From NCBI GenBank assembly GCA_963741845.1, contig CAVUJV010000025.1:434001-498000 (forward strand): DNA of 64,000 bases. The letters are read 5' to 3'. Position 1 is the stretch's first letter, and every line of letters starts with the position of its first letter. The notes below the pieces were generated by a model, which was not told the origin of the DNA, did not search any database, and saw nothing but the letters and a program-made list of their open reading frames with translations. Origin of the DNA: Roseiarcus sp963741845. GTDB taxonomy: Bacteria > Pseudomonadota > Alphaproteobacteria > Rhizobiales > Beijerinckiaceae. A program made the position numbers and the translations under genes. Of the stretch, positions 1 through 8,313 are shown piece by piece.

Positions 1-2325
1 CCGGCCCTCCAGAAGGTCCTCGCCGTCCACAATGCGTTGGGCGCGACGCCCTCCGCTCCTCAGGGGGCGCCCGCGGCGCCGACCATTGCCGACACCGCGG
101 CGGTGGGAGGCTATGTCAACGCCGCTCGCGACACGGCGACCCAGTCGCTCTCGGGGACCGCCGCCGCTGGAAGCTCGGTCAAGGTCTATCTCAATGGATC
201 GACGACGCCCAAATACACGGCCGTCGCCAACGCCTCCGGCCAGTGGAGCGTGACGATTGGCGCCCTCGCAAACGGCGCCTATTCCTACACGGCCACGGCC
301 ACCAACGCGGCTGGCGCGACAAGCGCCTCCAGCGCCGCGCTCAAATTCACGGTCGACACGCTCGCGCCTGCTGCCCCGACCATTACCGACAGTTCGGCGG
401 TGAACGGTGTCGTGAACGCGACTCACGATATTGCGACGCAGGCGCTGTCGGGGACCGCCGCCGCGGGAAGCACCGTCAAGGTCTATCTGAACGGATCGAC
501 AACGCCCAAATACACGGCCGTCGCCAACGCATCAGGCCAGTGGAGCGTGAAAGTTGGCACGCTCGCCAGTGGCGCCTATTCCTACACGGCGACAGCGACC
601 GACCCTGCTGGAAACACCAGCCCCCGGAGCTCCGCGCTCAATCTCACGGTCAATACGGCAACGCCCGCAGCGCCGACCATTGCCGACAGCGCGGCGGTGG
701 GAGGCTATGTCAACGCCGCTCGCGATACGGCGGCGCAAGCGCTCTCGGGCACGGCCGCCGCGGGAAGCACTGTCAGAGTCTATCTGAACGGATCGACGAC
801 GCCCAAATACACGACCGTCGCCAACGCCTCCGGGCAGTGGGGCGTCACCGTCGGCGCGCTCGCGAACGGCGCCTATTCCTACACGGCGACGGCCACCAAC
901 ACGGCGGGCGCGACAAGCGCTTCCAGCGCGGCGCTCAAATTCACGGTCGACACCATTGCCCCTGCCGCGCCGACGATTAGCGACAGCTCGATCCATAGCG
1001 GCTATGTAAACGCAGCCAATGACAAAGCGACGCAGGCGCTCTCGGGCACGGCCGCCGCGGGAAGCGCCGTCAAGGTCTATCTGAACGGATCGACGACGCC
1101 CAAATACACAGCCGTCGCCAACGCCTCGGGCCAATGGAGCGTCGCGGTCGGCGCACTCGCGAACGGCGCCTATTCCTACACAGCCACCGCGACCGACGCG
1201 GCCGGAAACACCAGCGCCTCCAGCGCAGCGCTCAAATTCACGGTTGACACGATTGCCCCGTCCGCACCGACGATCGGCGACAGCGCGATCCAGAATGGCG
1301 TCGTCAGTCAGGCGAACGACACGGCTTCGCAAGCGCTGGCCGGAACGGCCGCGGCGGGCAGCAGCGTCAGGGTCTACCTCAATGGATCGACGACGCCCAA
1401 ATACACGACGGTCGCCAATGCCTCCGGGCAGTGGAGCGTGACCGTCGGCTCCCTCGCAAGCGGCGCCTATTCCTATGCGGCGACCGCGACAGACGCCGCG
1501 GGCAATACGAGCGCATCCAGCGCGGCTCTTCGCTTTACCGTGGGCAGCAGCGGCACAGTCGGTGGCACAACGAGCTCGATCGGGCCATCCACTCCGCTTC
1601 ATTATACTGGCAACGGGAACTTTGTGAACGGTCAATACGCGCCAGGGGCGGATGGGTTCAATCTGGCCGACATCAGTTCGGCCTCGGAGCTCAGCGAACT
1701 GCCATCGGGCGTCAAAGCCCTCGTCTATCTCGGCATGACCGACGGCGTGACCGCCTCGTTCCAGGCGGCGGTCTCGTCCTTCATCGGAAAGTCGCAGGTC
1801 TACGGCTTCTATCTCGCCGACGAGCCGGCCCCCAGCGCGACGACCGCAGCCAACCTCAAGGCGGAGTCCGCCTGGATCCACGCCCATGTTCCCGGCGCCA
1901 AGACCTTCATCGTCGAGGAAAATTCGAGCAGCAACACGACGCCGCAGTTCTACTACAATCCCGCCAACAGCGGCGTGGACCTCTACGGGCTCGACCCCTA
2001 TCCGGTCCAGTCGAACGTGCCGAACAACTATGACCTCAACATCATTCCGCTTGCGGTCAAGGCGGCCGAGGCGATTGGCATTCCCCAGCAGGACCTGGTG
2101 CCGGTCTATCAGGCGTTCGGCGGGGGCAGCTACAGCACCTTCTTCCTGCCGACCGCCACACAGGAGCAGCAGATCCTGAGCACCTGGGGCTCGGCGCTGC
2201 CGAACCCCGCCTTCGACTACGCCTACAGCTGGGGCGCGCAGAGTGGAGACACCGCTCTCAGCAACAGTCCGGCCCTCCAGCAGGTCTTCGCTGCCCACAA
2301 CGGCCTCGTGAAGCCGGCGGCCTAG
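1..2325 (+). CDS. Large Ig-like repeat surface/secreted protein with glycosidase-like terminal domain (5' end outside window)
   Basis: The frame is open to base 1, so the true start lies upstream. Five Ig-like modules of exactly 99 codons each run from base 67 to about 1551, each opening with a (A/T)P(A/S)APTI-type motif and carrying a shared YLNGSTTPKYT core; they resemble the Ig-like stalk repeats of large adhesins. A Gly/Ser/Thr linker (about 1540-1590) leads to a domain of about 240 residues with ADEP and YGLDPYP motifs, typical of a TIM-barrel glycoside-hydrolase-like fold. The first 13 codons of the window match the last codons of that terminal domain (2269-2307), so a second copy of it must precede the repeats. 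The T1SS genes directly downstream make this the likely exported substrate. No RTX nonapeptides are seen at the C terminus. The enzymatic activity is a guess from the motifs. Confidence 0.8.
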   Translation, partial: PALQKVLAVHNALGATPSAPQGAPAAPTIADTAAVGGYVNAARDTATQSLSGTAAAGSSVKVYLNGSTTPKYTAVANASGQWSVTIGALANGAYSYTATATNAAGATSASSAALKFTVDTLAPAAPTITDSSAVNGVVNATHDIATQALSGTAAAGSTVKVYLNGSTTPKYTAVANASGQWSVKVGTLASGAYSYTATATDPAGNTSPRSSALNLTVNTATPAAPTIADSAAVGGYVNAARDTAAQALSGTAAAGSTVRVYLNGSTTPKYTTVANASGQWGVTVGALANGAYSYTATATNTAGATSASSAALKFTVDTIAPAAPTISDSSIHSGYVNAANDKATQALSGTAAAGSAVKVYLNGSTTPKYTAVANASGQWSVAVGALANGAYSYTATATDAAGNTSASSAALKFTVDTIAPSAPTIGDSAIQNGVVSQANDTASQALAGTAAAGSSVRVYLNGSTTPKYTTVANASGQWSVTVGSLASGAYSYAATATDAAGNTSASSAALRFTVGSSGTVGGTTSSIGPSTPLHYTGNGNFVNGQYAPGADGFNLADISSASELSELPSGVKALVYLGMTDGVTASFQAAVSSFIGKSQVYGFYLADEPAPSATTAANLKAESAWIHAHVPGAKTFIVEENSSSNTTPQFYYNPANSGVDLYGLDPYPVQSNVPNNYDLNIIPLAVKAAEAIGIPQQDLVPVYQAFGGGSYSTFFLPTATQEQQILSTWGSALPNPAFDYAYSWGAQSGDTALSNSPALQQVFAAHNGLVKPAA
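67..1551 (+). repeat. Five tandem 297-bp Ig-like coding repeats
   Basis: Units start at 67, 364, 661, 958 and 1255, an exact 297-bp period. Unit boundaries fall at the APAAPTI-type motif. Long stretches are nearly identical at the DNA level, for example the codons for YLNGSTTPKYT, which suggests recent duplication or gene conversion. Copy number may be unreliable in a short-read assembly. Confidence 0.9.
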
Positions 2326-2463
2326 ACGCTCGCAGGCGCGCGTCGTTGAGATTCCAGCGGCGCGCGCCTCGGCCGGTGGTACGCCCTGCTAATACCATGG
2401 GCGGCGTCGGATAACACCTTGGGCGGCGTTGTTCGTAGCGGGTTCGCCCTTTAGCCTTCCGGC

Positions 2464-4659
2464 ATGGCAGGCGATCGGGCAAAAAGCGCAACGAACGAGC
2501 CTAACACGAGGGCGCTTCTCGCCCAGGGCGTCGATGCGGGCCTGGTCGGTCTGGCGCTGATCGCCGGATATTATCGCATCGCCGCCGATCCCGCGCAGTT
2601 GCGGCATCAGCTGGCGCTAACTGGACGGACGGCCGGGACAGAGGATCTGGCTCGCGGCGCCAACCTTCTGCAGCTGAAATCGCGCATCGTTCGCCGGGTG
2701 ACCGCCAAGCGGATAGGCGCTATTCCCTATCCCGCGATCCTCGCATTGAAGGATGGGAGCTTCGCGGTGCTCGCCGTCGCCTCGGAGCGAGGGAGAGTTC
2801 GTCTCGTCGATCCCATTACGCGATCGGCGCGCGAAGTGTCGCTGGACGAGGCGGAGTCCTTGTCCACGGGCGAAGTCCTCCTCGTCACCCGTCGGCTCGG
2901 CGGCGCGGGCATCGATCCGGACACCTTCGGCCTTCGCTGGTTCTGGCCTTCGATCCGGCGCTACCGCCGGCCACTCGTCCAGGTTCTGGTCGCATCCCTG
3001 TTCGTGCAGCTTTTCGCGCTGGCGACTCCCATTTTCTTTCAGCTCGTCGTCGACAAGGTGCTCGTTCATAAGGGCATGTCGACGCTCGTCGTGCTCATCG
3101 TCGGGATGGTGACGCTTGGGCTTTTCGAGGCGGTGCTTCAGTTCCTCCGTTCGTATACGCTGAGCCATACGACCAATCGTATCGACGTGGAGCTTGGCCG
3201 GCGGCTCTTTCATCATCTGTTCCGGCTTCCGCTCGCCTATTTCGAGACGCGCGCTGCGGGTCAGACCGTCGCACGGATGCGCGAACTGGAAACGATCCGC
3301 AGCTTCCTGACCGGACAGGGTCTGACTTCGCTGCTCGATCTCGCCTTCACCCTTGTCTTCATCGGCGTGATGTTCCTCTACTCCACCGGGCTCACGCTTG
3401 TGGTCCTCGCGTCGATCCCGGTTTACGTCGCTATCGCGACCCTTCTTCGTCCGGTCCTGCGCGAACAGATCAACGAGAAATTCAATCGTGGCGCGCGGTC
3501 CCAGCAGTTTCTCGTCGAATTGATCGTGGGCGCGCAGACCCTCAAGGCGGCGAGCGTCGAGCCGACGATGCAGGCGCAATGGGAAGAGCGATTGGCCGCC
3601 TACGTCCGAACCTCGTTCGACGCAACAGTTCTCGGCATGTTCGGGCAGAACCTGATCCAGTACGTCAGCAAGGTGACGACCGCGCTCGTCCTGTTTCTTG
3701 GCGCAAAGGCGGTCATCGATGGTTCGATGTCGGTCGGAGAGCTCATCGCATTCAACATGATCGCCAGTCAGGTGGTTCAGCCGATCCTGCGCCTGTCGCA
3801 ATTGTGGCAGGACTTTCAGCAGGTTCAGGTGTCGGTCGCGCGGCTGGGCGACATTTTGAATGCGCCGCCGGAGCCCGCGCCGCAAAATCTTCTGACGCTT
3901 CCCCCGATCCGAGGCGCAATCGAGTTCCGCGACGTGACGATGCGCTATCGTCCCGATGCGGCGGAGGCGATGCGCAATGTGACGCTCTCAATCGCCGAGG
4001 GCGAGGTGATCGGCGTCGTTGGCCCATCGGGCTCGGGCAAGTCGACGCTGACCAAGCTCGTCCAGCGTCTCTACAGCCCTCAGTCGGGGCAGGTGATGAT
4101 CGACGGCGTCGATGTCGCCCAGCTCGATCCGGGCTGGCTGCGCCGGCAGATCGGCGTCGTGCTCCAGGAGAATATTCTTTTCAACCGCACGATCCATGAG
4201 AACATCGCGCTTGGCGATCCCGCGATGCCGCGCGTGATGGTGATGCACGCCGCGCGCCTGGCAGGCGCGGACGAGTTCATCGCCCAATTGCCGCAAGGCT
4301 ACGACACAATCATCGAGGAGCGTGGCGCCAATCTCTCGGGCGGCCAACGCCAGCGGATCGCCATTGCCCGCGCACTCGCGTGCAATCCCCGGGTTCTCAT
4401 CTTCGACGAGGCGACCTCGGCCCTCGATTATGACAGCGAGCGCGTCATTCAGGACAACATGGCGGCGATCGTGCGCGGGCGCACGGTCATTATCATCGCT
4501 CATCGGTTGGCGGCGGTCCGAACCTGCACGCGGATCGTTGGCATGCGGAAGGGCGAGATCGTCGAGGTTGGAGCGCACGAGGAGTTGCTCGCGCGCGAAG
4601 GCGGGCTCTACGCGCATCTCTGGGAGATGCAATCGGGACTCGCGAAGGAGCCGGCATGA
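2464..4659 (+). CDS. Type I secretion ABC transporter (HlyB-like, permease plus ATPase)
   Basis: This 731-residue inner-membrane exporter energises type I secretion. Domains in order: a C39-peptidase-like domain (about 15-140), a six-helix transmembrane domain (about 165-440) and an ABC ATPase (about 480-720). The ATPase has Walker A GPSGSGKST near residue 520, signature LSGGQ near 623 and Walker B VLIFDEATSALD near 643. In the peptidase-like domain the position of the catalytic Cys is Ala25 (DAG instead of DCG), and the catalytic His region reads ALKDGSF, so it should bind rather than cleave substrate, as in HlyB. It starts 138 bp after the Ig-repeat gene and its stop overlaps the HlyD-family gene by ATGA, so the exporter pair is one transcript. 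No TolC-type outer-membrane gene is present in the window. Confidence 0.93.
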   Translation: MAGDRAKSATNEPNTRALLAQGVDAGLVGLALIAGYYRIAADPAQLRHQLALTGRTAGTEDLARGANLLQLKSRIVRRVTAKRIGAIPYPAILALKDGSFAVLAVASERGRVRLVDPITRSAREVSLDEAESLSTGEVLLVTRRLGGAGIDPDTFGLRWFWPSIRRYRRPLVQVLVASLFVQLFALATPIFFQLVVDKVLVHKGMSTLVVLIVGMVTLGLFEAVLQFLRSYTLSHTTNRIDVELGRRLFHHLFRLPLAYFETRAAGQTVARMRELETIRSFLTGQGLTSLLDLAFTLVFIGVMFLYSTGLTLVVLASIPVYVAIATLLRPVLREQINEKFNRGARSQQFLVELIVGAQTLKAASVEPTMQAQWEERLAAYVRTSFDATVLGMFGQNLIQYVSKVTTALVLFLGAKAVIDGSMSVGELIAFNMIASQVVQPILRLSQLWQDFQQVQVSVARLGDILNAPPEPAPQNLLTLPPIRGAIEFRDVTMRYRPDAAEAMRNVTLSIAEGEVIGVVGPSGSGKSTLTKLVQRLYSPQSGQVMIDGVDVAQLDPGWLRRQIGVVLQENILFNRTIHENIALGDPAMPRVMVMHAARLAGADEFIAQLPQGYDTIIEERGANLSGGQRQRIAIARALACNPRVLIFDEATSALDYDSERVIQDNMAAIVRGRTVIIIAHRLAAVRTCTRIVGMRKGEIVEVGAHEELLAREGGLYAHLWEMQSGLAKEPA

Positions 4660-6218
4660 ACGAACGCGCCGCGCCTCCTCCAAGCCCTCCGACGGCGCCC
4701 GCCGCGCCGCAAAGGATCGCGGTGTCCGGTCGCGACCGCGAGTTCTTGCCCGCGGCTATCGAGATCCTCGAAACCCCGGCCTCGCCGCTGACGGCGGCGC
4801 TGATGACGACGATCTGCGGATTTGCGGTTGTCGCGCTTGTGTGGGCGTATTTCGGACGCCTTGACGTCCATGCGGTCGCCCCCGGAAAGATTGAGGCTGC
4901 CGGTTACGCCAAGGTGATCGAGCCCCTGGACCCGGGCAGGATCGCCGCGATCCATGTCGAGGCGGGCCACGCGGTCAAAGCGGGGGATCTGCTCCTCGAA
5001 CTCGATCCGACGGACGCAAGGGCCGACGCGCAGGCCGGCGGGAGTGCGCTCGACGCGACGCTCGCGGAGATCGACAGACGGCGCTACGCAATCGACGCTG
5101 TGCGAGCGGCCCAGCGGCGCGCACAGAATGCCCGGATCACGACCGATCCTGACCGAGCGGGTGCGGTCGAAACCGTAAGCTTTGCCCCGGTCGAGAACCT
5201 CGCGGGCCAGGCCGAGATGGCGGTCCGGTGGGATCAGGCTCTGCCGGAGCCGTTCCGTCTCCGGGAGGAGGCGGTGTTGCGCGCGGATCTCACGAAGCTC
5301 GCCGACGCGCTCCGGTCGATCGACAAGCAGATGGCCGGGAAAGTCGCGACCCGCAAGCGGCTAACCATGAGCATCGCGTATCAAGACACCCTCATGGGCA
5401 CCTTGAACCAGCGCGTGTCGACGCGACAGGAGGCTATCGACCTTAAGGTTGGAACCAAGATCAACCTCTATGACGCCAAGGAGGAGCTCGAGAGGTCTCA
5501 GGCCGCGCTTGCCTCCGATCAGGGGCAGCTCATCGAGAATGACGCGGCGCTGAGGGAACTGGAGAGCGAGAAGGCGAAGGTCGTCTCCGAATTCATCGCG
5601 GACAACGAGAACAGGCTCGCCGACGCTGCCCGCAAAGCGGACGATGCGCGCCAGGCTCTGGCAAAGGCCACGGCGCGACTGGCGCGCACCAAGCTGCGCG
5701 CGCCGGTCGACGGCGTTGTTCAACGGACAGCTGTCACCACGGTCGGCCAGGTCGTCACAACGGGACAGCAGCTGATCGTCATCACGCCTGCTGACGCTAC
5801 ACTCCAGGCCGAGGCGCTTGTCTCCAATCTCGACATCGGCTTTGTCAGGGTCGGACAGAAGGCGGCGATCAAGGTCGATGCGTTTCCGTTCACGCGCTTC
5901 GGCGTTCTTCACGGCACGGTCGTGAAGATTGCCTCAGCCGCCGTCGCGGAGCAGGAAGCGAAGCGGACGCTCGCCAATGCGACGGCCATGGCGAATGGCG
6001 CGTCCGAGGCGCCGACGCCCCAGGGCCAGCCGGAGAACTTCGTCTTTCCCGTCACGATCGCCCTCGATGAAAGCGTGATGAAGGTTGACGGGGCGATGGT
6101 TCCGTTGACGTCCGGCATGACGGTAGCCGTCGAAATCAAGACGGACACCCGCCGGGTCATCGACTATTTCTTCTCACCTCTGGCGAAGATCGCGTCCGAA
6201 GCGGCCAGAGAGCGATAG
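4656..6218 (+). CDS. HlyD-family type I secretion periplasmic adaptor
   Basis: This 520-residue membrane fusion protein links the ABC exporter to an outer-membrane channel. It has a short cytoplasmic N terminus, one transmembrane helix near residues 45-68 (TTICGFAVVALVWAYFG), a lipoyl-like half motif (PGKIEAAGYAKVIEPLDPG), a long alpha-helical/coiled-coil hairpin (about 120-340) and a second lipoyl/beta-barrel region starting KLRAPVDGVVQ. The start codon overlaps the stop of the ABC gene (ATGA). Length is slightly above HlyD (478). The gene converges on the LysR gene with only 6 bp between the stop codons, so it ends the operon. Confidence 0.92.
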   Translation: MNERAAPPPSPPTAPAAPQRIAVSGRDREFLPAAIEILETPASPLTAALMTTICGFAVVALVWAYFGRLDVHAVAPGKIEAAGYAKVIEPLDPGRIAAIHVEAGHAVKAGDLLLELDPTDARADAQAGGSALDATLAEIDRRRYAIDAVRAAQRRAQNARITTDPDRAGAVETVSFAPVENLAGQAEMAVRWDQALPEPFRLREEAVLRADLTKLADALRSIDKQMAGKVATRKRLTMSIAYQDTLMGTLNQRVSTRQEAIDLKVGTKINLYDAKEELERSQAALASDQGQLIENDAALRELESEKAKVVSEFIADNENRLADAARKADDARQALAKATARLARTKLRAPVDGVVQRTAVTTVGQVVTTGQQLIVITPADATLQAEALVSNLDIGFVRVGQKAAIKVDAFPFTRFGVLHGTVVKIASAAVAEQEAKRTLANATAMANGASEAPTPQGQPENFVFPVTIALDESVMKVDGAMVPLTSGMTVAVEIKTDTRRVIDYFFSPLAKIASEAARER

Positions 6219-6224
6219 GCGTGG

Positions 6225-7145
6225 TCACTCCGTCAGGGATTGTCCGCCGCCCGTGAAGGCAAGGCCGAGAAAGTCCATGAAGGCGCGTGCGGCCGAACTC
6301 ATTTCGCGGCCGCGGGCCCACGCAAGCCCGACGTCCATCGTGGGGATATCGTCGACGAGCAGGCGCGTCTCCAACTGCTGCCCCTCGAGAGACCAAGGGC
6401 GATAGACCATGTCGGACAAGACGGTGACGCCCATTCCGGCGGCCACCATGCTGCGCACCGCTTCGACCGAGGATGTCTGAAACACGATGTTGGGCTGGTG
6501 CGGCGTCCGCGCCCAGTAACGCCCCGCGGTCTTGCTGGCCTCGTCTACGGTCAGCATCACATAAGGGTAGCGCGCGACGTCGGCGAGACTCACCGAGTTA
6601 GCTTTCAGAAGCGGATGGTCAGGCGGAACCCAGAGGCGTCGCCGCGATCGCATCAGAATCTCGGACTGAATGCGGTCGGAAGCCTCGAGGTTTGAGACAA
6701 GCATCACCGCGAGATCGATCGCGCCGCCGATCACGGCCTGCTCGATCGCCTCTCGCGGCAATTCGTATAGCTCGATCTCGACCTGAGGATAGTTGCGGCG
6801 GAACCGATCGTGATGGCGCGGCAGAAAATAACCCGCGACGGTGTAGGTGACCCCTACCCGGATAAGCCCCCGGATCGCCGCAGGCGAGGCGCGCGGCATC
6901 TGCATGGCCTCGTTCACCGCCGCCATGATGTTGCGTGCGTGATGCAGAAACCGGGCGCCGCCCGCGGTGACCGAAACGCCACCCGGGTTTCGGTCGAAAA
7001 GCCGCAGATCGAGAGTTGTCTCGAGCTGCTGGATCGCAGCCGTGACGGCGGACTGCGAGACGTTGAGCTCAACCGCCGCCTGCGAGACCTGGCCGGCCTC
7101 CGCGGCGGCGATGAAGTATCGAAGCTGTTTAAGAGAGAAGGTCAC
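6225..7145 (-). CDS. LysR-family transcriptional regulator, divergent from pxpA
   Basis: A 306-residue LTTR with an N-terminal winged HTH (LKQLRYFIAAAEAGQVSQAA, then LNVSQSAVTAAIQQLE) and a periplasmic-binding-like effector domain (about 90-295). It reads from a GTG start. It faces away from the pxpA-carboxylase-ABC operon across a 157-bp AT-rich gap, the classical layout for a LysR activator of the adjacent operon. The effector is unknown; 5-oxoproline or a related lactam is an inference from the neighbouring genes only. Confidence 0.9.
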   Translation of the reverse strand: MTFSLKQLRYFIAAAEAGQVSQAAVELNVSQSAVTAAIQQLETTLDLRLFDRNPGGVSVTAGGARFLHHARNIMAAVNEAMQMPRASPAAIRGLIRVGVTYTVAGYFLPRHHDRFRRNYPQVEIELYELPREAIEQAVIGGAIDLAVMLVSNLEASDRIQSEILMRSRRRLWVPPDHPLLKANSVSLADVARYPYVMLTVDEASKTAGRYWARTPHQPNIVFQTSSVEAVRSMVAAGMGVTVLSDMVYRPWSLEGQQLETRLLVDDIPTMDVGLAWARGREMSSAARAFMDFLGLAFTGGGQSLTE

Positions 7146-7299
7146 TCTGGCTCGTCCTGCCTATTCCGAAGGCAATCGTGCTTCGGCGCATCTTTCGCGC
7201 AGCCGTATCGATTTTGCAAATATCAGGCACGATTATTTCCAATTTTACAATATCGTCGATCTTTGCAACCGTAACGCCGCGCCAGCGCGCTTGGAGAGG
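7146..7299. promoter_or_regulatory. Divergent LysR/pxpA control region
   Basis: The stretch 7207-7265 is clearly richer in A+T than its surroundings. It holds a near-repeat of GATTTTGCAA and GATCTTTGCAA (around 7210 and 7257) and inverted arms ACGAT (7229-7233) and ATCGT (7252-7256). This is where LysR binding and both promoters must lie. No individual promoter is assigned. Confidence 0.4.
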
Positions 7300-7302
7300 A
7301 TG

Positions 7303-8049
7303 ATGACGCTCCTGAACTGCGACATGGGCGAGAGCTATGGGATCTGGCGGCTGGGCGACGATCAGCGCATCATGCCGGCGATCCATATCGCAAATGTCGC
7401 TTGTGGATTTCACGCTTCCGATTTCAACCACATGCGTGCGACCGTCCAGCTAGCCAAGGCGCACGGCGTCGAGGTCGGGGCCCATCCGTCTCTGCCGGAC
7501 CGTCAGGGCTTCGGGCGCCGTGAGATGAAAATGGGCCGGGATGAGCTCGCAAATTGCCTCATCTATCAGATCGGCGCGCTGAAGGGCTTCCTTGAAGCCG
7601 AGGGGATGACCCTCCACCACATCAAACCGCATGGCTCGCTCTACGGGATGGCGGCTCGCGATCCTGAAATCGCCAATGCTGTCGCCGACGCGGCCGACGT
7701 GTTCAGGGCGCCGCTTCTGGGGATGATCAATACCGAGCATGAGCGGGTCTACAAAGCGCGGGGCCATCGATTCATCGGCGAATTTTATGTCGATCTCGAC
7801 TATGCTGACGACGGGCGCCTTATCATTACCCGGGAGCACGAGCCGGTTGAGCCCCAGGTCGCCGCTGATCGGGCGGTTCGGGCGCTGAAGGAGGGCCTCG
7901 TTCGTTCGGTCGGCGGCAAGGACGTCCGGGTGCTCGCCGAAACGATCTGCGTCCATTCCGATACGCCCGGAGCCCATGTTCTCGCGCAGGCGGTTCATGA
8001 CCGGCTGGTTGATGAAGGCTTCATCGCCCCGCGCGTCGCCGCGCAATGA
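7303..8049 (+). CDS. pxpA: 5-oxoprolinase subunit PxpA (LamB/YcsF family)
   Basis: A 248-residue LamB/YcsF-family protein, with conserved LLNCDMGESYG at the N terminus, ANVACGFHASD and HIKPHGSLYG motifs. PxpA works with PxpB and PxpC in ATP-dependent cleavage of 5-oxoproline to glutamate. The frame is open upstream, but ATG at 7303 is chosen because GGAGAGG (7293-7299) precedes it and homology starts there; ATG 7300 is an alternative. It is the first gene of an operon continuing with BCCP, biotin carboxylase, PxpB, PxpC and an ABC importer. In this context the substrate may be a lactam other than 5-oxoproline. Confidence 0.92.
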   Translation: MTLLNCDMGESYGIWRLGDDQRIMPAIHIANVACGFHASDFNHMRATVQLAKAHGVEVGAHPSLPDRQGFGRREMKMGRDELANCLIYQIGALKGFLEAEGMTLHHIKPHGSLYGMAARDPEIANAVADAADVFRAPLLGMINTEHERVYKARGHRFIGEFYVDLDYADDGRLIITREHEPVEPQVAADRAVRALKEGLVRSVGGKDVRVLAETICVHSDTPGAHVLAQAVHDRLVDEGFIAPRVAAQ

Positions 8050-8070
8050 GTTTGCTGCAAGGATCGACCC

Positions 8071-8313
8071 ATGGCCGTCAAAACGATTGAAGCTCCGATC
8101 CCCGGCACCTTTTATCGCAGGCCGGCCCCGGACCAGCCGTCGTTCAAGAACGAAGGCGACGCCGTCTCCATCGGCGATAGCGTGGGCCTCATCGAGGTCA
8201 TGAAGACCTTCACGCCTGTTGTCGCGGAGGAGGCGGGAAAGCTTGTGGCGTTCCACGTCGAGAATGAGGATCCGGTGATGGCCGGGCAGCCGCTTTACGA
8301 CATCGATGTCTGA
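8071..8313 (+). CDS. Biotin carboxyl carrier protein (minimal BCCP domain)
   Basis: An 80-residue protein that is almost only a biotinyl domain. The biotin-accepting lysine is Lys45 in EVMKTF, which replaces the usual E-A-M-K-M/L. Acetyl-CoA carboxylase BCCP is about twice as long and has an N-terminal linker that is absent here. The stop overlaps the biotin carboxylase start by 8 nt, indicating translational coupling. With the carboxylase and PxpB/PxpC it completes a split biotin-dependent carboxylase, probably dedicated to this pathway rather than to fatty acid synthesis. Confidence 0.9.
   Translation: MAVKTIEAPIPGTFYRRPAPDQPSFKNEGDAVSIGDSVGLIEVMKTFTPVVAEEAGKLVAFHVENEDPVMAGQPLYDIDV

Noticed and set aside
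67..1551. Regular repeats considered as a CRISPR array
   Set aside because: The 297-bp units are continuous coding sequence with no spacers.
532..2298. A 588-codon minus-strand frame opposite the Ig-repeat gene
   Set aside because: The plus strand shows clear Ig-like repeats with conserved protein motifs. The minus frame only mirrors the DNA repeat and is Arg/Gly-rich.
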